Assembly (NCBI GenBank): GCA_004555535.1
Contig: SFHU01000012.1
Span: 1-38,228 of the forward strand
Source: Clostridiales bacterium
Lineage (GTDB): Bacteria > Bacillota > Clostridia > Christensenellales > Aristaeellaceae
Length of the DNA: 38,228 nucleotides
Reading direction: 5' to 3'
The position numbers were made by a program, and so were the translations under genes. Numbering within the stretch: the first letter of the stretch is position 1; each line of letters opens with the position of its first letter. Below the pieces are notes generated by a model, which had not been told where the DNA came from, searched no databases, and saw nothing but the letters and a program-made list of their open reading frames with translations. Shown piece after piece: positions 32,825-38,228 of this stretch.

Positions 32825-32847
32825 CGGAAGAAAGCGATTTGGAGGCT

Positions 32848-33633
32848 TTACCGGATATCCTTACGCGCGTAGTGCCGCACGCCGGCGGCGACAGCGGCCG
32901 CCGCATACACGGCCCCCAGCAGGATCAGCGTGCCGTCGAGATGGCCGCTCTCCAGAATCTCCGCGCCCTCCGCATAGGCAAAGGGCGTCACATAGCGCAG
33001 CGCGTGCGCGGAATCCGCAATGTTCGCGGTGAGGTTGAGGAAATAGGCCATCAGCGCGATGCCCAGGCCCGCGCCGGCGCTGCCCCGGATGACCACCGCC
33101 GAGAGGCCGAAGCACAGGCACGCCAGCTCTGCCTGCATCAGCAGATAGGCCGTGTGCAGCCGCAGCAGCTCCTCAAAGGGGATCTCCTCGCCGATGCCCG
33201 CGATGCAGACAAGGGACACCGCCAGCAGCACGGCGTTCATGGCTAGCACCTGGAGGAGCACGGCGATGAGCTTCTCCACCGCCACCTGCACGCGGGAGAC
33301 CGGATGGGAGAGCAGGAAATCCGCCGTCCGCTCCCGCTCCTCGCGCGAGAGCGCGCAGGCGCCTGTCATCGCGGCGAACATCGCGCCGCCCAGCCCCAGA
33401 ACGTTGCCGCATTCCACCGCGTAAAAGCCCAGCAGCGTGCCCAGCGCCAGCCTGTCCATGCCGAACGCCTGCGTGAACGCGCCCATCGACGCGAACAGGT
33501 CGCTGACGCCCTGCATGTCCGCCTCCATCTCGGGATAGAGCAGGATGCACACCGCCATCAGCGCACCGATGCTCGCCGTCCAGATCGCAAATGGCGCCCT
33601 TCCCTGCCGCAGCTCATGCTTCGTGACCGTCAT
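32848..33633 (-). CDS. ABC-2 type exporter permease
   Basis: The 261-residue protein has about six hydrophobic segments and the ABC-2 permease layout (SREERERTADFLLSHPVSR is the usual cytoplasmic segment). It should form the membrane part of an exporter with the ATPase encoded just before it, whose gene end it overlaps by 20 bases. ATG 33633 follows AGGGGG. The cargo is unknown: drugs, peptides or lipids are all possible. Confidence 0.85.
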   Translation of the reverse strand: MTVTKHELRQGRAPFAIWTASIGALMAVCILLYPEMEADMQGVSDLFASMGAFTQAFGMDRLALGTLLGFYAVECGNVLGLGGAMFAAMTGACALSREERERTADFLLSHPVSRVQVAVEKLIAVLLQVLAMNAVLLAVSLVCIAGIGEEIPFEELLRLHTAYLLMQAELACLCFGLSAVVIRGSAGAGLGIALMAYFLNLTANIADSAHALRYVTPFAYAEGAEILESGHLDGTLILLGAVYAAAAVAAGVRHYARKDIR

Positions 33634-34510
33634 GCGCGTCGCCCCCTTTCGCATAGTCGTGCAGGAAGACCTCCTCCAGATCCGGCTCGGCGATGGTCAG
33701 ATCGTCGACCGGCTGGCCGGAAAGCGCGTCGATCAGCGCGCGCATCTCTCCGCTGTACAGGAAGCTCATGCCCTCGTCCGTCCGCCGCAGGCCGCGCACG
33801 CCCGGCAGCGCGCCGGGATCTGCCGCCCCGCGCAGCGTCACACGGCGGGCATTGGCGCCCAGCAGCGTCTCGACGCGGTCGCAGGCGAGCAGCCGCCCCT
33901 CGCGGATCATCGCCGCGCGGGTGCAGTGGCGCTGGATCTCCGAAAGCACATGCGAGGAGAGGAATACCGTCGTGCCCTGCGCGTTGCGCTCCTCAAGCAG
34001 CGCAAAGAATTCCCGCTGCATCAGCGGATCGAGGCCGCTGGTCGGCTCGTCGAGGATCAGCAGGCGGGGGTCGTGCTGCAGCGCGCAGACGATGCCCACC
34101 TTCTTGCGGTTGCCCAGCGAGAGCTCGTCCACCCGCCGCGCGGGGTCGAGCTCCAGCCGCTCGCACAGGCGCGAGGCCTGCGTGCGGCAGTCCCTGCGCC
34201 GCAGCGACGCCGAATAGCGCAGCACGTCGCGCACGCGCATGCCCGCGTCATAGGCCGTCTCCGAGGGCAGGTAGCCCACCTCGTCAAGCAGCGCGCGCCT
34301 GTCCCCGGTCACGCTGCGCCCGAGCACCTGCGCGCTGCCGGAGGTCGGGCGGATCAGCCCGAGCAGCGTGCGGATGGTCGTCGACTTGCCCGCGCCGTTG
34401 GGCCCGATGAAGCCGAAGAACTCGCCCTGCGCGACGCTGAGCGTCAGCGCCTCGATGCCGCGCGCCTTCCCATAGCGCTTGGTCAGGTTTTCCGTTTGAA
34501 TGGCCTGCAT
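33614..34510 (-). CDS. ABC exporter ATP-binding protein (CcmA/DrrA type)
   Basis: The 298-residue ATPase has Walker A GPNGAGKST, a signature variant LSLGNRKKVG, Walker B LLILDEPTSGLDP and the H-loop FLSSHVL. A C-terminal regulatory extension of about 80 residues (LEEVFLHDY) is typical of drug and bacteriocin exporters. It starts one base after the TetR stop and overlaps the permease gene, so the three form one operon. Confidence 0.93.
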   Translation of the reverse strand: MQAIQTENLTKRYGKARGIEALTLSVAQGEFFGFIGPNGAGKSTTIRTLLGLIRPTSGSAQVLGRSVTGDRRALLDEVGYLPSETAYDAGMRVRDVLRYSASLRRRDCRTQASRLCERLELDPARRVDELSLGNRKKVGIVCALQHDPRLLILDEPTSGLDPLMQREFFALLEERNAQGTTVFLSSHVLSEIQRHCTRAAMIREGRLLACDRVETLLGANARRVTLRGAADPGALPGVRGLRRTDEGMSFLYSGEMRALIDALSGQPVDDLTIAEPDLEEVFLHDYAKGGDAHDGHEA

Positions 34511-34511
34511 A

Positions 34512-35126
34512 TCATCCCTCTTTTCTCATGTAGACCGACCGCCAGAAGTCGATCATGGCGTCATATTCGCGCTCGAAGCGGTCGATGTCGACGTCGCCGG
34601 CCTGCGACAGCTCCCAGATGAAGCCCTCCGAGGCCCAGTACATGTCCTGATACATCAGCTGAAGGTCGAGCCCCGGCACGAACTGCTCCGGATCCAGCCG
34701 CAGCCGCGGCGCATGGGCGCCAAACGAGCCGTACTTGACGATGCTCGCCTGAATCTCATGCACGACTGCCGGGTCCTTCTCGTAGTAGGCCTTGATGGCG
34801 AACAGGCCTATATCCGGGTAGCTGCGCATGATCTCCATCTTCGCTCGCAGGGCCAGGCGCATGATCTCAAAGACGTCCCCGCCGTCATAGCAGCCGCTTT
34901 CCTCGATCTTTTGCAGCGTCACCTGCGCGCAGTGCTCCCACAGAAACAGATACAGACCCTTCTTGTTGCCGAAATAGTGAAACAGCAGCGCCTTGCTGAT
35001 GCCGGCGGCGTCCGCGATCTCGCTCATCGGGCTCTTCTTGTAGCTGTTGTGCGCGAAGACGCGGTAGCCCGCGTTGAGCATCGCGCGCTGCCGCTCCTCG
35101 GGCAGCGAGAAGAACTTTTCGTTCAT
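34512..35126 (-). CDS. TetR family regulator of the ABC exporter
   Basis: The 204-residue protein has the TetR helix-turn-helix near its N-terminus (AMLNAGYRVFAHNSYKKSPMSEIADAAGISKALLFHYFGNKKGLYLFL, of which the last part is the recognition region). The rest is a variable ligand domain. ATG 35126 follows GGGAGGGGG. It is first in the exporter operon, so autoregulation through the dyad at 35154-35181 is likely. Confidence 0.9.
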   Translation of the reverse strand: MNEKFFSLPEERQRAMLNAGYRVFAHNSYKKSPMSEIADAAGISKALLFHYFGNKKGLYLFLWEHCAQVTLQKIEESGCYDGGDVFEIMRLALRAKMEIMRSYPDIGLFAIKAYYEKDPAVVHEIQASIVKYGSFGAHAPRLRLDPEQFVPGLDLQLMYQDMYWASEGFIWELSQAGDVDIDRFEREYDAMIDFWRSVYMRKEG

Positions 35127-35153
35127 CCCATTCCCCCTCCCGTCAACCGCTCC

Positions 35154-35181
35154 GGTCAATTCCCATTATAGGCCGTTGACC
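35154..35181. promoter_or_regulatory. Candidate TetR operator of the exporter operon
   Basis: GGTCAA (35154-35159) and TTGACC (35176-35181) are exact reverse complements 16 bases apart and flank the -10 box. A further GTCAAC at 35142 may extend the site. Confidence 0.5.
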
Positions 35182-35192
35182 GTTTTTGTGAA
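35165..35192 (-). promoter_or_regulatory. Promoter of the TetR-ABC exporter operon
   Basis: On the minus strand TTCACA (35192-35187) and a perfect TATAAT (35170-35165) are 16 bases apart, about 40 bases before ATG 35126. Confidence 0.7.
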
Positions 35193-35336
35193 GACCCCAA
35201 ATGGAGGAAGGGACAAAAGAAGTCCGGCCCGGCATGTGTTTGGGAATACCGTTTGGGAGCTTCACATTCCGGAAGGAATCCGGGCTTTGCCGGATATGGT
35301 CTGCAGACGCCCTGCCGTATCCCATCCATTCAAGGG

Positions 35337-35385
35337 AAAACCCGTCTCCATCGCAGAGCGCAAAACGGCCTGCGGCGGGGACGGG
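35337..35385 (-). repeat. Dispersed 3'-UTR hairpin element, partial copy R5
   Basis: Only the opening block is kept (AAACCCGTCTCCATCGCAGAG with a worn GCAG/CTGC stem). It lies within 100 bases of the GH3 stop at 35430 on the minus strand. The rest of 35200-35429 shows no gene. Confidence 0.5.
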
Positions 35386-35429
35386 TTTGATGTTGAAAAG
35401 CACGTCTTCAGGTTCTGGACGGGTGTATC

Positions 35430-37541
35430 TCATCCTTCCAGCGTGAAGCGGACGCTCAGCAGATCCTCATCCCGCGAGCTGTGTCCCGCCATGAGGACGA
35501 AGCTGCCCGGCTCGACGACGCGCCGCTCCTCGCGGTTGACCAGCGAGAAGGCCTCGCGCCGCAGGTGGAAGACCACCTCGCGCGCCTCGCCCGGCGCCAG
35601 CTCGACCTGCGCAAAGGCGATGAGTGTCTTCACCGGCGTGAGCACGGAGGAGACCTCGTCGCGGAAATAGACCTGCACGGTCTCGCGCCCGGCGCGGCTG
35701 CCCGTGTTTGCGACGCGCACGGAGGCGGTCAGCGTCCGCGCATCAAACGTCAGGCTGTCATAGGCAAACGCCGTGTAGGACAGGCCCTCGCCGAAGGCGA
35801 AGAGCGGCGTAGCCGGCAGATCGCAGTATTGGCCGTCGTGCCAGCCGGGCAGCTGGTTGTAATAGACCGGCACCTGCCCGGAATGGCGCGGGAAGGAGAT
35901 GGGCAGCCGCCCGGAGGGGTTCACCTCGCCGAAGAGCACCTCGGCGACGGCCTGTCCGCCGTGCGCGCCGCCATTGAAGGCGGCCAGCAGCGCGTCGGAT
36001 GCCTCCGCGACGCGCTCCAGCGCCAGCGGCTTGGAGGCGAGCAGCACCGTGACGAGCGGGATGCCCAGCGCGCGCAGCCGGTCAAACAGCGCTGCCTGCC
36101 TGCCGGAGAGCGCCAGGTCGGCGCGGTCCTTCCCCTCGCCAAACTGGCGGATCTCGTCGCCCACCACCAGCACGATGGCGTCCGCCTCCCGGGCGAGGGA
36201 CACGGCGGCGTCCAGATCGTCCCGCTCGGAGGGAAGCGGCCCGCAGCCATAGGCATAGTTGCAGGCGACGCTCCTCTCCCGCGCGAGGGCCTCGAGCCCC
36301 TCCCGGATGGTCGTATAGGGGCGCACGGGCGGATGCTTTGCCGAGGGCGTGGGATGGGTGAAGTATGTCCAGTCGCCGTACTGCGCGCGGATGTCGTCCG
36401 CGTTGCCGCCGATAACGGCGAGCCTCCTGACGCCCGAAAGCGGCAGCACACCGTCGTTTTTGAGCAGCGTGACGCTGCGGCGCGCGGCGTCGAGCGCCGC
36501 CTGCTGATGCGCCTCACAGCCGATGCAGCCCGGGTTTTCAGGCTTCTCCGGACGCTCAAACAGCCCCATCCGCTCCTTGACGCCCAGAATGTGGCGCACG
36601 GCCCCGTCGATGACGGCCTCGCTCAGCCGTCCCTCGCGCACCAGGCGCAGGGCGCACTCGTAGAACTCCGGGCTGTTCATCATCATGTCGTTGCCCGCCT
36701 GTGCGGCCAGCAGCGACGCCTCCTCCGCGTCCGCGGCGACGTGCTGGCGCGTCACGAGGCTGGTCACGTTGGCCCAGTCGGTGACGACGAAGCCGTCAAA
36801 GCCCAGCTCATCGCGCAGGATGTCGCGGAGCATGTGCCCGTCCGCCGTCAGCGGCGTGCCGTCCACGGCGCCGTAGGCCGTCATGAACGTGGCGCAGCCC
36901 GCTTCGACCGCCCGCTTGAACGGCGGGAGGAACACCTCGCGCACCTTGCGGCAGGTGACGGAGGAATCATAGGCGTCCCGCGCGCCGGTGGCCTCGCCGT
37001 AGGCGAGATAGTGCTTGGCGCAGGCGGCGATGCTCTCCGGCGCAGCGAGGTCATCCCCCTGCAGGCCCTCGATCATCGCGGCGGCGAGCTCGCCCGTCAG
37101 GAACGGATCCTCGCCGAACGTCTCATCCACACGGCCCCAGCGCGTGTCCCGGCTCAGGCACAGCAGCGGCGCGAACGTCCAGTGCAGGCCATCCGCGGAG
37201 ACCTCCCGCGCGGTGACGCGGCCCATCTCCCGGGTGAGCGCCGGATCCCAGCCGCAGGCGCAGGCCAGCGGCGAAGGGAAGATGGTCGCATGGTCGTTGA
37301 GCGCGTGGCCGCGCACCGCGTCGATGCCGAACAGCACCGGGATGCCCAGGCGTGTGTGCAGCGCGGCCTGCTGCACCTCGCGCGCGTCGTCGCCCAGCAC
37401 ATGCAGAAACGAGCCCGCGCCCCGCCTGGCCCAGGCGAGCGCCTCCTTGCGGCCCATCTGGGCATAGGGAATCTGAACCATCTGGGCGACCTTTTCCTCC
37501 AGCGTCATCTGCGCCAGCAGCGCTTCCACCCTTGACGACAT
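35430..37541 (-). CDS. Glycoside hydrolase family 3 beta-glycosidase
   Basis: The 703-residue protein has the GH3 order: TIM barrel (about 1-330), alpha/beta sandwich, then a fibronectin-III-like domain (last 80 residues). The nucleophile region is GFVVTDWANV with Asp255; substrate-site residues include Lys176-His177 (AKHYLAYG) and RWGRVDETFGEDP. GH3 enzymes of this type release beta-linked glucose or xylose from oligosaccharides. There is no signal peptide, so it acts inside the cell on imported sugars. AAGGAG precedes the ATG. No sugar transporter is adjacent. A weak TTGACG-led promoter may lie near 37610. Confidence 0.93.
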   Translation of the reverse strand: MSSRVEALLAQMTLEEKVAQMVQIPYAQMGRKEALAWARRGAGSFLHVLGDDAREVQQAALHTRLGIPVLFGIDAVRGHALNDHATIFPSPLACACGWDPALTREMGRVTAREVSADGLHWTFAPLLCLSRDTRWGRVDETFGEDPFLTGELAAAMIEGLQGDDLAAPESIAACAKHYLAYGEATGARDAYDSSVTCRKVREVFLPPFKRAVEAGCATFMTAYGAVDGTPLTADGHMLRDILRDELGFDGFVVTDWANVTSLVTRQHVAADAEEASLLAAQAGNDMMMNSPEFYECALRLVREGRLSEAVIDGAVRHILGVKERMGLFERPEKPENPGCIGCEAHQQAALDAARRSVTLLKNDGVLPLSGVRRLAVIGGNADDIRAQYGDWTYFTHPTPSAKHPPVRPYTTIREGLEALARERSVACNYAYGCGPLPSERDDLDAAVSLAREADAIVLVVGDEIRQFGEGKDRADLALSGRQAALFDRLRALGIPLVTVLLASKPLALERVAEASDALLAAFNGGAHGGQAVAEVLFGEVNPSGRLPISFPRHSGQVPVYYNQLPGWHDGQYCDLPATPLFAFGEGLSYTAFAYDSLTFDARTLTASVRVANTGSRAGRETVQVYFRDEVSSVLTPVKTLIAFAQVELAPGEAREVVFHLRREAFSLVNREERRVVEPGSFVLMAGHSSRDEDLLSVRFTLEG

Positions 37542-37705
37542 GCTCTTCTCTCCTTCGCTTCGGCCGGGCCTGCGGCCCGCCGGATTTTCTCCTTATGGAT
37601 TCGGCCTTTCCGCGTCAAATCCTCTTGAATGTGCACAGGAATTGCGTGCCCCTTCGGGACGGGCGCGGGAGGAGCGCCGTCTTCCCGCGCAGATGCGATT
37701 TCTGC

Positions 37706-37735
37706 TTGACAGGCGCGTCCGGTATGCCTTATAAT
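37706..37735 (+). promoter_or_regulatory. Promoter of the tRNA-Ser region
   Basis: Perfect TTGACA (37706-37711) and TATAAT (37730-37735) are 18 bases apart. A 9-bp hairpin GGGTCTTCC/GGAAGACCC (37740-37760) sits at the expected transcript start, just before the first tRNA-like sequence. Confidence 0.75.
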
Positions 37736-37765
37736 AGATGGGTCTTCCAGCGGAAGACCCGTTTT

Positions 37766-37899
37766 GGAGAGTTGTCCGAGAGGTCGAAGGTGCAGCACTC
37801 GAAATCGTGAATCCTTCGCGGAACACGGCTGCGGGAAAATCCTGACGCCGCAAGGCTTTGCGGGCAGCAAAGGCTCGAATTGAATAATCTGTTCTCTCC
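37766..37899 (+). pseudogene. Disrupted tRNA-Ser(CGA)
   Basis: Positions 37766-37810 read as the 5' half of a serine tRNA: acceptor GGAGAGT, Ser-type D arm TCCGAGAGGTCGAAGG, and a CTCGAAA anticodon loop with CGA at 37800-37802. The anticodon stem is faulty (CAGCA against TCGTG, two mismatches of five). After it no serine variable arm or GTTCGAATC T-loop is found. About 80 unrelated bases follow before CTCTCC (37894-37899), which could pair with the 5' end. The gene seems broken or interrupted. Confidence 0.6.
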
Positions 37900-37945
37900 T
37901 GTTGTTCTCTCCGATTTCCCGGGGAGTGCGGCAGAGGATATATAC

Positions 37946-38034
37946 GGAGTGGTATCGAAGCGGTCATAACGGGGCAGACTCGAAATCTGTTGACCCTTCC
38001 GGGTCCGTGGGTTCGAATCCCACCCACTCCGCCA
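37946..38034 (+). tRNA. tRNA-Ser (anticodon CGA)
   Basis: All parts are present: acceptor GGAGTGG/CCACTCC, anticodon stem GCAGA/TCTGT around CTCGAAA (CGA at 37981-37983), long serine variable arm GACCC-loop-GGGTC, and T arm GTGGG-TTCGAAT-CCCAC. Discriminator G and an encoded CCA end at 38034. It decodes UCG. Confidence 0.95.
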
Positions 38035-38040
38035 TAAAAG

Positions 38041-38076
38041 AACGCTAATCTTGATACAAAGGTTGGCGTTTTTTCT
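38041..38076 (+). terminator. Terminator after tRNA-Ser
   Basis: AACGCTAATC pairs fully with GGTTGGCGTT (two G-T pairs) around a 10-base loop, followed by T4-C-T3, seven bases after the tRNA. Confidence 0.88.
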
Positions 38077-38119
38077 TTGCCCGAAAAACCTTGAACCGCA
38101 GGGCTTTTTCTATTTGGCT

Positions 38120-38228
38120 GGGTGCATGGAACGAGCTTTCCCCCTATTCTTTGGGTGCAAAAGGCGTCTTATGTTGGTTTCCCCCTATTCAGCAGTTCAG
38201 GTTGGGTGCATGATAAAACGGCTGCTGG
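38120..38228. repeat. Short direct repeats at the right window edge
   Basis: GGGTGCA occurs at 38120, 38153 and 38204, and TTTCCCCCTATTC at 38137-38149 and 38178-38190 (41-bp period). This looks like the end of a mobile element or the start of a tandem array next to a tRNA. The window ends before it can be identified. Confidence 0.5.

Noticed and set aside
35481..37535. Very long plus-strand open frame opposite the GH3 gene
   Set aside because: It mirrors the GH3 codons and has no recognisable domain; the minus-strand GH3 motifs are decisive.
37766..37899. Functional tRNA-Ser with a giant variable arm
   Set aside because: The anticodon stem is mismatched and no T arm can be drawn, so it is called a disrupted gene, although a special RNA is not excluded.

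Overview
This window is a GC-rich (roughly two thirds G+C by eye), densely coded stretch of bacterial chromosome. The gene set suggests a Gram-positive-type anaerobe of the Clostridia, possibly a high-GC gut lineage such as the Christensenellales; that placement is inference. The clues are strong GGAGG ribosome sites, perfect or near-perfect sigma-A promoters, a two-subunit iron-sulfur L-serine dehydratase, LytR-CpsA-Psr and CapA surface proteins, a secreted FMN/FAD reductase, a siroheme reductase and a possible BofC-like protein. No rRNA, CRISPR array or complete transposase was found.

Layout. Positions 1-273 hold a lower-GC non-coding stretch with two strong hairpins. 274-1092 (-) is a DapF/CntK-like epimerase. 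1093-1572 carries tandem repeats, three terminator-like hairpins, and a promoter with operator for a polar amino-acid ABC importer (1573-3959, +). 4213-7702 (-) encodes CapA, LCP and a cofactor-independent phosphoglycerate mutase. 8137-9054 (+) is a Myb/SANT-like regulator. 9114-11832 (-) holds a secreted FMN/FAD reductase and a TetR regulator. 12023-15576 (-) runs HAD phosphatase, RadC, YdcF-like, RsmG and a secreted BofC-like protein. 15800-20272 (-) is a SWIM/SNF2 helicase and a cation:proton antiporter. 20709-21901 (-) is a DAHP synthase preceded by a Phe/Tyr-rich leader peptide and an attenuator. 22095-26304 (+) is a siroheme nitrite/sulfite reductase joined to a FecCD-type metal-chelate importer. 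26426-29271 holds an acyltransferase (-), an XRE regulator (+) and a DEDDh exonuclease (-). 29453-32594 (+) is sdaAB-sdaAA followed by tatB-like, tatA and tatC. 32848-35126 (-) is a TetR-ABC exporter operon and 35430-37541 (-) a GH3 beta-glucosidase. 37700-38076 carries a broken and an intact tRNA-Ser(CGA), and the right edge begins a repeat array.

Two signals stand out. The first is a complete ribosome-mediated attenuator ahead of DAHP synthase: promoter, 26-residue leader peptide with three Phe and three Tyr codons, a 1:2 hairpin around those codons, a possible 2:3 antiterminator and a U-tailed terminator. It would couple the first step of aromatic synthesis to Phe/Tyr-tRNA charging. The second is a dispersed hairpin element at five intergenic sites, each time just downstream of the stop codon of a minus-strand gene and in the same orientation. 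Its stems are kept while their sequences differ, which suggests a mobile or functional 3'-UTR RNA element.

The genes otherwise cover amino-acid uptake and catabolism, envelope assembly, Tat and ABC export, metal uptake and redox chemistry. Many promoter regions hold clear inverted repeats that are candidate binding sites for the local regulators.
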